NCBI RefSeq assembly: GCF_036227485.1
Contig: NZ_CP109479.1
Span: 992,001-1,056,000, forward strand
Direction of reading: 5' to 3'
DNA: 64,000 bases
Source: Streptomyces sp. NBC_01451
GTDB lineage: Bacteria > Actinomycetota > Actinomycetes > Streptomycetales > Streptomycetaceae
In this document: piece after piece, positions 26,534 through 35,821 of the stretch
Position numbering within the stretch: the stretch's first letter is position 1
Layout: each line of letters opens with the position of its first letter
Notes under the pieces: generated by a model
What the model saw: only the letters and a program-made list of their open reading frames with translations
What the model was told of the DNA's origin: nothing
Database searches by the model: none
Made by a program: the position numbers and the translations under genes

Positions 26534-28621
26534 TCAGCTCGTGGGCGGCACCACGAACTCGCACCACACGGCCTTGCCGCCGCCGCGCGCCTCGACGCCC
26601 CAGTCGTCCGTGAGGAGGTCGACCAGGAGCAGGCCGCGCCCGGAGACCCCGGACTCCCCCGCCTCCCGGCGGCGCGGCAGCGCGCTGGAGGAGTCCTCGA
26701 CCTCGACACGCAGCCGGCGTTCGGCGCCGCTCAGCACCCGCAGGGTGACGACCGCCGCTCCCTCGGTGTGCATCAGCGCGTTGGTGATCAGCTCGTCGGC
26801 CACCAGTTCGACCTCGTCGGCGCGCTCGTGGGCGCCCCAGGCCCGGACCGCCGCGCCGATCATGTGCCGGGCCTCGCTCAGCGCGTCGGGGTCGGCCTGC
26901 GCGACATGCTGCTGGAGCCGGCCGCCGGACCGTACGGCGGCCAGGCCCCGGCGGCGCAGGAGCAGAAGGGCCACGTCGTCGTCCCCGCTTCGCTCGTCGG
27001 CCACCTCGATGAGGCAGTCGGCGAGTTCCCAGACGCTCTCCGGGCCGGCGGTGATGAGCGCCCGCAGGGTCCGCAGCCCGTCGTCGAGGTCGGCACCGGG
27101 CTGCTCGATGAGCCCGTCGGTGCACAGCACCAGGGTCTCGCCGGGGTCGAGTTCGAGGGTGGCCACCGGGTAGGTGAGGCGCCCGAACTCGGCGGAGAGG
27201 CCGAGCGGCAGGCCGCCGTCGGCGGGGACGCGGCGGCAGGTGCCGTCGGCGCGCCGTACCAGTGGGTCGAGGTGGCCGGCGCGGACCACCTGGACCACCC
27301 CGGTGGACAGGTCGGCCTCCGCGTACAGACAGGTCGCGAAGCGGTCGGTGTCGAGTTCGTGCAGGAAGACGGAGGCGCGGGCCATCACCGTGGCGGGCGG
27401 GTGTCCCTCGGCCGCGTAGGCCTTCAGGACGATCCGCAGCTGGCCCATGACGGCCGCCGCGTGCGTGTCGTGGCCCTGTACGTCCCCGATGACCGCGCCG
27501 ACCCGGCCGCCCGGCAGCGGGATCACGTCGTACCAGTCGCCGCCGATGTCCCGGCCGAGCTGGCCGCCGGAGGAGGCGGCGCGGTAGCGGACGGCGATGT
27601 CGGCGCCGGGCACGGAGGGAATGCTGCGGGGCAGCATGGCCTGCTGGAGGCTCTGGGCGAGGTCCTTCTCCTGCTCGTAGAGCATGGCCCGCTGGAGGCT
27701 CTGCGCGATGCTGGTGCCGAGCGCGACGAGCACGGCCCGGTCCTCCGCCGAGAAGCCGTACCGGTCGTTGTAGAGCAGGCCCATCGCGCCGATCGGCCGG
27801 GCCTGCGCGATGAGCGGCAGATAGGCGGCCGAGGTGATCTTCAGGTCGGTGAGGTGCGGCCACAGGATCGGGTACCCGTCCGCGAACTCCTCGGGCGACT
27901 CGATGAAACGCGGGCTGAGGGTCCGTACGACGTCGCCCATCGGGTAGGGCTCGTCGATACGGGTGATGCGGGTGCCGGGCACGGAGGCGCCCGCCGGGCC
28001 CTCGGCGACCAGCCGGATGCGGCCGGCCTCCACCAGGCCCATGACCAGGCTGGCCGCCCCGAGGTGGGGGACGCCGTGGGATTCGGTGAGGACGTCGATG
28101 ACGTCCTCCACGGTGCGGGCGTGTGCGAGGGCCGCCGTGATGACCTGTACGACGTTGGTCTGCCGGCGCCGGACCTCGTCCTGGGCGGCCTGTTCGGTAC
28201 GGGCCTGGCTGTCCCGCAGCTCCTGCGTGGCGTCGCGGACGATGCCGATGACCCGGCGCGGGCGGCCCGTCCCGTCGCGGCGGATGTAGCCCTGCGTATG
28301 GGTCCATTGCAGGACGCCGTCGCGGCGGCGGAGGCGGAAGTAGGCGCCGTAGTTCTCGCTGCCGTCCTTCATGGCCTCGGCGACGACGGAGTCGAGCCTC
28401 AGCCCTTCCATCCGGGGCACCCGCACGCCCAGGCTCTCGGGGTGGCCGTCGTACTCGTCGGGGCGCAGATCGAAGATCTCGTGTGCCAGGGCGTCCATGT
28501 GGAACAGACCTGCGTCCAGATCCCAGTCGAACGTCCCCATGCGGTTGAGCGCCAGAACCGGGTCCGGGTGGGCGGGCCATTCGTTCGGAAGTGACAGGGC
28601 GCTCGCTGCCCGATCAGCCAT
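26534..28621 (-). CDS. PAS-GAF-PP2C (SpoIIE/RsbU) phosphatase with C-terminal HATPase domain
   Basis: 695 residues from ATG 28619-28621 with AGGGTGG upstream. In order: PAS (about 15-135, GTFDWDLDAGLFHMD), GAF (about 165-305), PP2C (about 335-550) with RYRAASSGGQLGRDIGGDWYD, VGAVIGDVQGHDTHAAAVMG and RSGDDDVALLLLRR metal sites, and an RsbW-type ATPase domain (about 570-690) with LVADELITNALMHTEG and GVSGRGLLLVDLL. Such proteins switch partner anti-sigma antagonists by dephosphorylation and may also act as kinases. The input signal and partners are not encoded next to it. Confidence 0.9.
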   Translation of the reverse strand: MADRAASALSLPNEWPAHPDPVLALNRMGTFDWDLDAGLFHMDALAHEIFDLRPDEYDGHPESLGVRVPRMEGLRLDSVVAEAMKDGSENYGAYFRLRRRDGVLQWTHTQGYIRRDGTGRPRRVIGIVRDATQELRDSQARTEQAAQDEVRRRQTNVVQVITAALAHARTVEDVIDVLTESHGVPHLGAASLVMGLVEAGRIRLVAEGPAGASVPGTRITRIDEPYPMGDVVRTLSPRFIESPEEFADGYPILWPHLTDLKITSAAYLPLIAQARPIGAMGLLYNDRYGFSAEDRAVLVALGTSIAQSLQRAMLYEQEKDLAQSLQQAMLPRSIPSVPGADIAVRYRAASSGGQLGRDIGGDWYDVIPLPGGRVGAVIGDVQGHDTHAAAVMGQLRIVLKAYAAEGHPPATVMARASVFLHELDTDRFATCLYAEADLSTGVVQVVRAGHLDPLVRRADGTCRRVPADGGLPLGLSAEFGRLTYPVATLELDPGETLVLCTDGLIEQPGADLDDGLRTLRALITAGPESVWELADCLIEVADERSGDDDVALLLLRRRGLAAVRSGGRLQQHVAQADPDALSEARHMIGAAVRAWGAHERADEVELVADELITNALMHTEGAAVVTLRVLSGAERRLRVEVEDSSSALPRRREAGESGVSGRGLLLVDLLTDDWGVEARGGGKAVWCEFVVPPTS

Positions 28622-28685
28622 GGGCCCACCCTGCCAGTTTTTGGCTGATTCTTCGACTTGTCCGACACCTTTCGCCGCACCACTC

Positions 28686-28949
28686 TCACTCGCCGAAGCC
28701 CTCGCAGGGGTCGTACGGGACATAGGAGCCGTACGCGGTGGTGTTCTCGTCGGGAATCAGGCCGCCACCGTCGGGGAGGTCGGGGATCTCCGGGACCCTG
28801 TCGGGGCCGATGTCGCTGCAGAGGTCCTGGGCCGTGCCCGGTCCGACGTCGTCCGGGGACACGGCGTCCTCGCCCGGCGGGTCGCCGTCCCAGCCGCCGA
28901 CGAGCAGAGTCGCACAGAGTGCGCAGGCCGTGACAAGGGTTCGGTGCAT
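28686..28949 (-). CDS. Small secreted acidic protein
   Basis: 87 residues from ATG 28947-28949 with GGGGA upstream. A signal peptide (RTLVTACALCATLLVGG) precedes a very acidic, Pro/Gly/Asp-rich mature part with two Cys (DLCSDIG and YDPCEGFGE). No domain is recognised. It lies 64 nt upstream of the phosphatase gene on the same strand and may share its transcript. Secretion is the only supported statement; the gene may be lineage-specific. Confidence 0.55.
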   Translation of the reverse strand: MHRTLVTACALCATLLVGGWDGDPPGEDAVSPDDVGPGTAQDLCSDIGPDRVPEIPDLPDGGGLIPDENTTAYGSYVPYDPCEGFGE

Positions 28950-29077
28950 TCCCCATTGTCTGCGTCGCCCGCTCGGCGTACGCAAGCCGAGAACGGTCAC
29001 CCACGGTCACAATGGAGGGAAAGGCGGCGGGAGGGAAAGGGCGGGAAGAGAAGGGTAGGCAGAGAGGAGCGGGCGGC

Positions 29078-30502
29078 GTGGCGTGGTTCACCGCACCCGA
29101 GTACTGGCTGAGCCGTCTGCTCCTCCAGCGGGGTCTGGCCTGCGTCTACCTCGTCGCGTTTCTGGGCGCGGCCCTCCAGTTCCGGGCGCTCATCGGCGAG
29201 CGGGGCATGCTTCCGGTACCCCGTCTGGTCGCCCGTGTGTCTTTCGGACAGGCACCGAGCGTGTTCCAACTCCACTACTCCGACCGCTTCTTCGCCGTCT
29301 GGTCCTGGTCCGGCTGCGCGGTGTCGGCGGCTCTGCTGGCGGGCCTGGACTCGCGACTCCCCCTCTGGGTCGGGATGCTGGTGTGGCTGCTGCCGTGGGC
29401 GATGTACCTGTCGATCGTCAACGTCGGGCAGACCTGGTACGGCTTCGGCTGGGAGTCGCTGCTCCTGGAGGTCGGCTTCCTCGCCGTGTTCCTGGGCAAC
29501 GACGAGGTCGCACCGCCGGTCCTGGTGCTGTTCCTGCTGCGCTGGACCCTGTTCCGTGTCGAGTTCGGCGCCGGCCTGATCAAGATGCGCGGTGACGCGT
29601 GCTGGCGGAAGCTGACCTGCCTCGACTTCCACCACGAGACCCAGCCGATGCCGGGCCCGCTGAGCCGGTACTTCCACCATCTCCCGAAGCCGGTGCACCG
29701 GATCGAGACGGCCGCCAACCACCTCACCCAACTCGCCGTCCCCGTACTGCTGTTCACCCCCCAGCCGGTGGCGACGGCCGCCGCGTCCCTGATGATCGTC
29801 ACCCAGCTGTGGCTGGTCCTGTCCGGCAACTTCGCCTGGCTGAACTGGCTCACGATCGTGCTGGCACTGTCGGCGGTCCGCCTCCCGGACACGGCTCCGA
29901 CGCCCGCCCCGGCCGCCCCTCTCTGGTACGAGATCGTGGTCCTTGCCGTCGCCACGGCACTGGTCGCCCTCAGCCGTCGCCCCGTCCACAACCTGCTCTC
30001 GCGCCGCCAGGTCATGAACCGCTCCTACGACCCGCTCCATCTGGTCAACAGCTACGGCGCGTTCGGCGGCGTCAGCCGCGTCCGGTACGAGGTGATCGTC
30101 GAGGGCACCGCCGACGACGTGCCCCGCGAGGGGTCCGACTGGCGGGAGTACGACTTCAAGGGCAAGCCGGGTGATCCCCGGCGCCGGCCACGCCAGTTCG
30201 CGCCCTACCATCTGCGGCTCGACTGGATGATGTGGTTCGCCGCGCTGTCGCCCGCGTACGCCGGATCGTGGTTCGGCGCGCTGGTCGAACGGCTCCTGGA
30301 GAACGACCGCGACACACTCCGGCTGCTGCGCCACTCCCCCTTCCCGCCGGACACACCCCCACGCCATGTCCGCGCCCGCCTCTTCCGCTACCGCTGCACG
30401 ACCCGGCGGGAGCTGCGGGCGACGGGTGCGTACTGGGAGCGGGTGTACGTACGGGAGTTCATGCCGCCGACCCGGCTCGCCGGGCCGGGTCAGAGGCCGT
30501 AG
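29078..30502 (+). CDS. Lipase maturation factor family (LMF1-like) membrane protein
   Basis: 474 residues from GTG 29078 with GAGGAG nine nt upstream; an ATG at 29012 has no ribosome site. It is polytopic, with LLLQRGLACVYLVAFLGAAL, WVGMLVWLLPWAMYLSIV, LLLEVGFLAVFLG, LAVPVLLFTPQ and LWYEIVVLAVATALVALS. LMF1-family motifs are WYGFGWESLLLE, FRVEFGAGLIKMRGD, CWRKLTCLDFHHETQPMP and the soluble YDPLHLVNSYGAFG and APYHLRLDWMMWFAAL segments. In animals LMF1 helps lipases fold in the ER; the bacterial role is unknown. It converges on the fuconolactonase gene with a 13-nt overlap. Confidence 0.85.
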   Translation: MAWFTAPEYWLSRLLLQRGLACVYLVAFLGAALQFRALIGERGMLPVPRLVARVSFGQAPSVFQLHYSDRFFAVWSWSGCAVSAALLAGLDSRLPLWVGMLVWLLPWAMYLSIVNVGQTWYGFGWESLLLEVGFLAVFLGNDEVAPPVLVLFLLRWTLFRVEFGAGLIKMRGDACWRKLTCLDFHHETQPMPGPLSRYFHHLPKPVHRIETAANHLTQLAVPVLLFTPQPVATAAASLMIVTQLWLVLSGNFAWLNWLTIVLALSAVRLPDTAPTPAPAAPLWYEIVVLAVATALVALSRRPVHNLLSRRQVMNRSYDPLHLVNSYGAFGGVSRVRYEVIVEGTADDVPREGSDWREYDFKGKPGDPRRRPRQFAPYHLRLDWMMWFAALSPAYAGSWFGALVERLLENDRDTLRLLRHSPFPPDTPPRHVRARLFRYRCTTRRELRATGAYWERVYVREFMPPTRLAGPGQRP

Positions 30503-31326
30503 ACGCGGGTCGCGGTGCCCGTGAAGACCTGTTCGCGTTCGCTCTTGTCCAGGGAGGCGGTCAACTCCTCGGCCAGAGACACCACTTGGCCGTAGGACGC
30601 GGCGAGCGTGCACACCGGCCAGTCCGAGCCGAACATCAGGCGGCCGGGGCCGAAGGCGTCCAGGACCGTGTCGGCGTACGGGCGCAGGTCATCCAGGGTC
30701 CAGCTCGCGGGGTCGGCCTCGGTGACCAGGCCGGAGAGCTTGCAGACCGTGTTGGGGAACGCGGCGAGCGTACGCACGGCGGTCGCCCAGGGTTCGAGGC
30801 GGGCGCCGGCGACCGGCGGCTTGCCCAGGTGGTCCAGGGCGAAGGTGAGGTGCGGCAGCGCCTCGGCCGCCCTGACGCACGCGGGCAGTTGGTGCGGGAG
30901 GACGACCAGGTCGTACACCAGGTCCGCTTCGGCCACGGCGGCAAGGCCACGGCGTACGTCGGGGCGCAGCAGCCACTCGGGGTCCGGCTCGCCCTGGACC
31001 TGGTGGCGGATGCCCTTCAGGTACTGCCCGCCGGGGAGCTCACGCAGTCCGGCGAGCTCGTCGGCGATGTCGGTGCGGGTCAGGTCGGTCCAGCCGACGA
31101 CGCCCGCGATCAGTTCCTGCTCCGCCGCGAGCGCCAGGAACTCCGGGGTCTCCTCCGGCACGGTGATCGTCTGGACGAGGATCGTGCGGTCGACTCCCGC
31201 CGCGCGGGCCTCGGGCCGGAGGTCCTCCAAGGTGAAGTCCCGGCGCAGTGGACTGTCCTCGGCGATCCAGTCCTGGTCCCGGACCGACAGGTCCCACACG
31301 TGGTGGTGGGCGTCCACGATCGTCAC
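30490..31326 (-). CDS. L-fuconolactonase-type amidohydrolase
   Basis: 278 residues from GTG 31324-31326, whose GTGA overlaps the mutarotase stop. The COG3618 amidohydrolase motifs are VDAHHHVWDLS at residue 4 (the H-x-H metal site), LKGIRHQVQGEPD, FALDHLGKPP and MFGSDWPVCTL near residue 235. Members hydrolyse sugar lactones such as L-fucono-1,5-lactone, L-rhamnono-lactone or 4-sulfomuconolactone. As the last gene of an operon with fuconate dehydratase and mutarotase, hydrolysis of the lactone to L-fuconate is the best fit. Expected location is the cytoplasm. Confidence 0.82.
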   Translation of the reverse strand: MTIVDAHHHVWDLSVRDQDWIAEDSPLRRDFTLEDLRPEARAAGVDRTILVQTITVPEETPEFLALAAEQELIAGVVGWTDLTRTDIADELAGLRELPGGQYLKGIRHQVQGEPDPEWLLRPDVRRGLAAVAEADLVYDLVVLPHQLPACVRAAEALPHLTFALDHLGKPPVAGARLEPWATAVRTLAAFPNTVCKLSGLVTEADPASWTLDDLRPYADTVLDAFGPGRLMFGSDWPVCTLAASYGQVVSLAEELTASLDKSEREQVFTGTATRVYGL

Positions 31327-31637
31327 GGCAGCTCCCAGACGACCGGCAGGCCCGCGTCCGCGCCTTCGTCGGAGTAGTCGTGCACCACGTCGAGGAGTTC
31401 GGCCATCCGGGCCTGCCAGGCCACGTTGACCGGCAGTTTCTCCAGTTCGGCGAGGAGACGGGCATAGTCCTCGCACTCCAGGACGTGGAAGAGGTCGGTG
31501 CCGCTGCGCCAGATCGTCCAGGAGGTGGCTCCGGCGGCGCGGATCGCGTCGGTCAGCTCGACGGGAACCTCCCGGTGGGCCGCGTCGTACTCGGCGACGC
31601 GGTCGGCGCGGACCTTGGTGTGCAGGGCCACTCTCAT
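31323..31637 (-). CDS. L-fucose/L-rhamnose mutarotase (RhaM family)
   Basis: 104 residues, the usual size of the RhaM/FucU-like ferredoxin-fold mutarotases (PF05336). Motifs: MRVALHTKVRADRVAEYDAAHREVP with the catalytic His, TSWTIWRSGTDLFHVLECEDY, and NVAWQARMAELLDVVHDYS. It interconverts alpha and beta anomers of a 6-deoxyhexose so that the dehydrogenase gets its preferred form. The ATG overlaps the aldo/keto reductase stop (ATGA). Fucose is favoured over rhamnose by the neighbouring fuconate dehydratase and fucosidase. Confidence 0.88.
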   Translation of the reverse strand: MRVALHTKVRADRVAEYDAAHREVPVELTDAIRAAGATSWTIWRSGTDLFHVLECEDYARLLAELEKLPVNVAWQARMAELLDVVHDYSDEGADAGLPVVWELP

Positions 31638-32671
31638 GACGGCTCCTCCGCCGGCCTCTGGGGGGACAGCAGACCGGTGTCCCTCAGCTCCTGCCAGAGG
31701 GCCTCGGGCACGGGGGTGGCGAACTGCTCGGCGCAGTCACGGACTTCGGCGGGCGAACGGGTGCCGACGAGGACTCCCGCGACAGCCGGGTGGGCCGCGC
31801 AGAAGGCGAGCGCGGCGGCCCGCAGGGTGATGCCGTGTCGGTCGGCGACAGCCTTCATGCGCAGGGCGCGGTCCAGCAACTCGCCCGATGCAGTGGCGTA
31901 GTCGTACGTCGCCCCGGGCCTCGGGTCCGCCAGCAGACCGGAGTTGAAGGCGCCGCCGATCACGACGGACGTACCGCGTTCGACGGCGGCGGGCAGGAGA
32001 CCGGTGAGCGCGCTCTGGTCGAGGAGTGTGTAGCGGCCTGCGCACAGGACCACGTCGACGTCCGTGTCCCGGACGAAGCGGGTCAGCATCTCCGCCTGGT
32101 TCATGCCCGCGCCGATCGCCCGCACGACTCCTTCCGAACGGAGCTTCTCCAGCGCCGGGTAGGCCTCGCGGAAGGCCGCCTCGGCGTGGTCGTCGGGGTC
32201 GTGGAGGTAGACGACGTCGACGTGGTCGACGCCGAGCCGCTCCAGGCTCGCCTCCAGGGTGCGGCGTACGCCGTCCGCGCTGAAGTCCCAGACACGGTGG
32301 TGGGTGGCGGGGACCGCGAAGCCGTCGGCGAGGTCGTCGCCGTCCGGGACCTCGGACGGTTCCAGGCGGCGGCCGACCTTCGTGGAGATCGTGTACGCCG
32401 AGCGCGGGTGCTCGCGCAGGGCCGCGCCGAGGCGGCGTTCGGAGAGGCCGATGCCGTAGTGCGGCGCGGTGTCGAAGTACCGGATGCCCGCGTCCCAGGC
32501 GGCGGACACGGCTTCGTGCGCCTGCTCCTCGGTGACCTCGGTGAAGAGGTTGCCGATGGCGGCGGCGCCGAAGCCCAGGCCGGTGATCTCGACTCCGCTG
32601 CGGCCGAGCGCGTGCACCGGCATGGGCACGGGGACGGGAGTGCTCCCCGGGGTGTTGTCCGGCGTGTTCAC
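31634..32671 (-). CDS. Aldo/keto reductase, probable L-fucose dehydrogenase
   Basis: 345 residues from GTG 32669-32671, which overlaps the SDR stop (GTGA). The AKR fold is shown by GRSGVEITGLGFGAAAIGNL, the catalytic region GIRYFDTAPHYGIGLSERRLG (Asp and Tyr), STKVGR, VDVVYLHDPDDH and VLVGTRSPAEV. AKRs of this group oxidise L-fucose or D-threo-aldoses with NAD(P)+ to the 1,5-lactone, as known for a Pseudomonas L-fucose dehydrogenase. Given the adjacent SDR, which could do either the first or the later oxidation, the division of labour is inferred. Confidence 0.8.
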   Translation of the reverse strand: MNTPDNTPGSTPVPVPMPVHALGRSGVEITGLGFGAAAIGNLFTEVTEEQAHEAVSAAWDAGIRYFDTAPHYGIGLSERRLGAALREHPRSAYTISTKVGRRLEPSEVPDGDDLADGFAVPATHHRVWDFSADGVRRTLEASLERLGVDHVDVVYLHDPDDHAEAAFREAYPALEKLRSEGVVRAIGAGMNQAEMLTRFVRDTDVDVVLCAGRYTLLDQSALTGLLPAAVERGTSVVIGGAFNSGLLADPRPGATYDYATASGELLDRALRMKAVADRHGITLRAAALAFCAAHPAVAGVLVGTRSPAEVRDCAEQFATPVPEALWQELRDTGLLSPQRPAEEPS

Positions 32672-33423
32672 CGGGCCGCCGGGCGCAGTCGCAGGCCCTG
32701 CATTCCGCCGTCGACGGCGAGTGAGGTGCCGGTGGTGGCGCCGGACAGGGGGCTCGCCAAGTAGGCGATGGCGCCCGCGACCTCGGCTGCCGAGACCAGG
32801 CGGCCGGTGGGCTGGCGGGCCTCCAGCGCGGCGCGTTCTGCGGCCGGGTCGGCGGCCGAGTCGAGGAGGCGGCCGACCCACGGGGTGTCGGCCGTGCCCG
32901 GGTTGACGCAGTTCACGCGGACGCCCTCCCGGATGTGGTCGGCGGCCATCGCCAGGGTCAGCGAGTACACGGCGCCCTTGGTGGCGCTGTACAGGGCGCG
33001 TTGCGGCAGACCCGCCGTGGCCGCGATCGAGCAGGTGTTCACGATCGCGGCGTGCTCGGAGTTCCGCAGGTGCGGCAGGGCGGCGCGGGCCGTACGGACC
33101 ATGCCGAGCACGTTGACGTCGAACACGCGGCGCCATTCGTCGTCGTCGTTGTCCTCGACGCTGCCCTGGGCGCCGATCCCGGCGTTGTTGACGACGATGT
33201 CGAGTCCGCCGAGGTCGGCGACGGCCGCGGCCACCGCCTCCCGTACGGACGCGTCGTCGGTGACGTCGGCCCGGTAGCCGCGCAGCGGTTTCTCGACCGA
33301 CGACGGGTCCAGGTCGAGGACGGCGACCTGGGCGCCGCGCGCCGCCAGCAGTTCCGCGGTGGCCCGGCCGATGCCGGAAGCGCCGCCCGTGACCAGCGCC
33401 TTGAGACCCTCGAAGTCGGTCAT
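32668..33423 (-). CDS. SDR oxidoreductase, probable 2-keto-3-deoxy-L-fuconate dehydrogenase
   Basis: 251 residues. It is a classical SDR: NAD motif [16 protein letters not shown] near residue 10, an acidic residue after the second strand ([10 protein letters not shown]) that favours NAD+, NNAGIG, and a catalytic Ser in [10 protein letters not shown] with YSATKGAVY (Tyr and Lys). In the oxidative fucose pathway an SDR oxidises 2-keto-3-deoxy-L-fuconate to the 2,4-diketo acid. L-fucose dehydrogenase is an alternative role. The ATG overlaps the fuconate dehydratase stop (ATGA). Confidence 0.85.
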   Translation of the reverse strand: MTDFEGLKALVTGGASGIGRATAELLAARGAQVAVLDLDPSSVEKPLRGYRADVTDDASVREAVAAAVADLGGLDIVVNNAGIGAQGSVEDNDDDEWRRVFDVNVLGMVRTARAALPHLRNSEHAAIVNTCSIAATAGLPQRALYSATKGAVYSLTLAMAADHIREGVRVNCVNPGTADTPWVGRLLDSAADPAAERAALEARQPTGRLVSAAEVAGAIAYLASPLSGATTGTSLAVDGGMQGLRLRPAAR

Positions 33424-34769
33424 GCGGCCTGCCCCTTCTCCTGCGCCAGGTCGGCGGCCCAGAAGCTGCCGCCGGGGAACGTGAACTCCGCGATGGACTC
33501 CGGCCGCATGGTCGCGGAGAAGCCCGGCGCGGTCGGTGCCAGGTAATGACCTTGCCTGATCACCACGGGGTCGAGGAAGTGGCCGTGCAGATGATCGACG
33601 TACTCGATGACCCGGTTCTCGGTCGTGCCGGCCAGGGCGACGTAGTCGAACATCGACAGGTGCTGGACGAGTTCGCACAGGCCGACGCCGCCCGCGTGCG
33701 GGCAGACGGGGACGCCGAACTTGGCCGCGAGCAGCAGGATGGCGAGGTTCTCGTTGACGCCGCCGACACGGGCCGCGTCGATCTGCACGATGTCGATGGC
33801 GTCGGCCTGCAGGAGCTGCTTGAAGACGACACGGTTCTGGACGTGCTCGCCGGTGGCGACCTTGACGGGGGCCACGGCACGGCGGATCGCCGCGTGGCCG
33901 AGGATGTCGTCGGGGCTGGTGGGCTCCTCGATCCAGTAGGGGTCGAACTCGGCGAGCGCCTTGGTCCAGCGGATCGCCTCGTCGACGTCCCAGCGCTGGT
34001 TGGCGTCGATGGCCATACGGATGTCGGGGCCGACGACGCCGCGGGCGACCCGGCAGCGGCGGATGTCGTCCTCCAGGTCCGCTCCGACCTTGAGCTTGAT
34101 CTGCGTGAAGCCGTCGGCGACGGCCTCGGCGGCGAGCCGGGCGAGCTTCTCGTCGTCGTAGCCGAGCCAGCCGGCGGAGGTGGTGTAGGCGGGGAAGCCG
34201 TTCGCGAGCAGGCCGGCCGTGCGGTCGGCGGCGCCCTCGCGGCCCCGGCGCAGCAGGTCGAGGGCCTCCTCGGGGGTGAGCGCGTCGCTGATGTAGCGGA
34301 AGTCGATCTGCCGGACGAGCCACTCGGGCTCGGCTTCCGAGAGCAGCCGCCACAGGGGCTGACCGGCTCGTTTCGCGGCGAGATCCCATACGGCGTTGAC
34401 GACCGCGCCGATCGCCATGTGCATCACGCCCTTCTCGGGTCCGAGCCAGCGCAGCTGGCTGTCGCCGATCAGGTCGCGGTTCAGGGTGCCCGGGTCCGCG
34501 CACAGCTCGTCGACGGACCGGCCGACCACATGCCCGCGCAGCGCGTCGATCGCGGCGACCTGGACCTCGTTTCCCCGCCCGATGGTGAAGGTGAATCCGT
34601 GCCCCTCGTGCCCGTCGGCCGCGTCGGTGCGCAGCACGACGTAGGCCGCCGAGTAGTCGGGGTCGGGATTCATCGCGTCGGAGCCGTCGAGCTCACGCGA
34701 GGTGGGAAACCGGATGTCGTAGGTGTCGAGCGCGATTACCCGAAGGTGGGCGCCGGAGGTCGGTGACAC
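33420..34769 (-). CDS. L-fuconate dehydratase (enolase superfamily)
   Basis: 449 residues from GTG 34767-34769 with AAAGG upstream. It has the mandelate-racemase/FucD architecture: a capping domain ([29 protein letters not shown], the FucD/ENOSF1 N-terminal signature), then the barrel with [10 protein letters not shown] (KxK), [30 protein letters not shown] and CPHAGGVGL (catalytic His). It dehydrates L-fuconate to 2-keto-3-deoxy-L-fuconate with Mg2+. This is the most specific marker that the operon handles L-fucose rather than rhamnose. It is separated from the permease gene by 26 nt. Confidence 0.88.
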   Translation of the reverse strand: MSPTSGAHLRVIALDTYDIRFPTSRELDGSDAMNPDPDYSAAYVVLRTDAADGHEGHGFTFTIGRGNEVQVAAIDALRGHVVGRSVDELCADPGTLNRDLIGDSQLRWLGPEKGVMHMAIGAVVNAVWDLAAKRAGQPLWRLLSEAEPEWLVRQIDFRYISDALTPEEALDLLRRGREGAADRTAGLLANGFPAYTTSAGWLGYDDEKLARLAAEAVADGFTQIKLKVGADLEDDIRRCRVARGVVGPDIRMAIDANQRWDVDEAIRWTKALAEFDPYWIEEPTSPDDILGHAAIRRAVAPVKVATGEHVQNRVVFKQLLQADAIDIVQIDAARVGGVNENLAILLLAAKFGVPVCPHAGGVGLCELVQHLSMFDYVALAGTTENRVIEYVDHLHGHFLDPVVIRQGHYLAPTAPGFSATMRPESIAEFTFPGGSFWAADLAQEKGQAA

Positions 34770-34795
34770 GGAGTGCCTTTCGGTCGGTTGTGGGG

Positions 34796-35821
34796 TCAGT
34801 CCTGGGCGCGGCCCGTGGTCAGACGGGCGATCATGAGGGCGAACAGGATGATTCCGCCATAGATGGCCTGAATCCAGTACGGCTCCACCTGCGCGAGGGT
34901 GAGCATGTTGTCGACGGTGCCGAGCAGCAGTACGCCGGTCAGGGCGCCGAACATGGTGCCCTTGCCGCCGTCGAGGCTGATGCCGCCGATCACCGCGGCG
35001 GCGAACACGGTGAAGATCATGTTCTGGCCCTGGTTGGCGTTGATGGCCCCGACGTAGCCGGTCTTCATGATGCCGCCGACCGCCGCGAGCAGACCCGCGG
35101 TGACGAACACACCGAGCATCACGCGCTCCACGCGGATGCCGGCCGCGCGCGCCGCGTCGGCGTTGCCGCCGATCGCGTAGAGCGCGCGTCCCAGGTGGTG
35201 GTAGCGGAGGAACCCGCCCACGACGGCGAAGGAGAGGCCGGCCACCCACGCCGAGACCGGGATGCCCAGGAAGGTGGTGGTGGCCATGGAGAAGAACGCG
35301 TCCGGCATGTCGAAGAGCGTCTTGCCCTTCGTCGCGCCGACCAGGACACCGCGCAGAATGATCAGCATCGCGAGCGTGACGATGAAGGCGTTGAGCTTCA
35401 GCTTCACCACGAGCAGCCCGTTGAACAGGCCGACCGCGGCGCCGACCAGCAGGATGGCCACCATGGCCAGGCCCGTGGGCAGTTCGGTTCCGAAGCCCGC
35501 CTTCGCCGCCGGGAGAACGAGCAGCGCGCCGATCGCGGGTGCGATGCCGACCACCGACTCCAGGGACAGGTCGAACTTGCCCGTGATCAGTACGAGCGCC
35601 TCGGCGAGCACCACCATGGCCAGCGCGGCCGACGACCCGAGGATCGAGATGATGTTGTTCTCGGTGAGGAACGAGTCGTTGACGAACGCGCCGATCACCA
35701 CGACCACCAACAGGGCGGGCACGAGGGCGAGTTCGCGGGCCCGGCGCAACAGCACGGTCTTCGCCGACCGGGTGCTGGGCACGCTCGCCGGCCGCACCGG
35801 CGGAGCCTTCGTATCAGCCAT
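34796..35821 (-). CDS. Sugar ABC transporter permease (RbsC family)
   Basis: 341 residues. It contains nine to ten hydrophobic segments, starting with [18 protein letters not shown], then [30 protein letters not shown] (the BPD_transp_2 signature) and [20 protein letters not shown], and [21 protein letters not shown], the cytoplasmic loop that meets the ATPase. It is likely to act as a homodimer in the membrane. The ATG overlaps the ATPase stop region by 8 nt. Fucose import is inferred from the operon. Confidence 0.92.
   Translation of the reverse strand: MADTKAPPVRPASVPSTRSAKTVLLRRARELALVPALLVVVVIGAFVNDSFLTENNIISILGSSAALAMVVLAEALVLITGKFDLSLESVVGIAPAIGALLVLPAAKAGFGTELPTGLAMVAILLVGAAVGLFNGLLVVKLKLNAFIVTLAMLIILRGVLVGATKGKTLFDMPDAFFSMATTTFLGIPVSAWVAGLSFAVVGGFLRYHHLGRALYAIGGNADAARAAGIRVERVMLGVFVTAGLLAAVGGIMKTGYVGAINANQGQNMIFTVFAAAVIGGISLDGGKGTMFGALTGVLLLGTVDNMLTLAQVEPYWIQAIYGGIILFALMIARLTTGRAQD

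Noticed and set aside
25973..28594. An 873-codon open frame antisense to the Fpg and PP2C genes
   Set aside because: It crosses two well-supported genes on the other strand and shows only Asp/Val/Gly-biased sequence, the usual shadow in GC-rich DNA.
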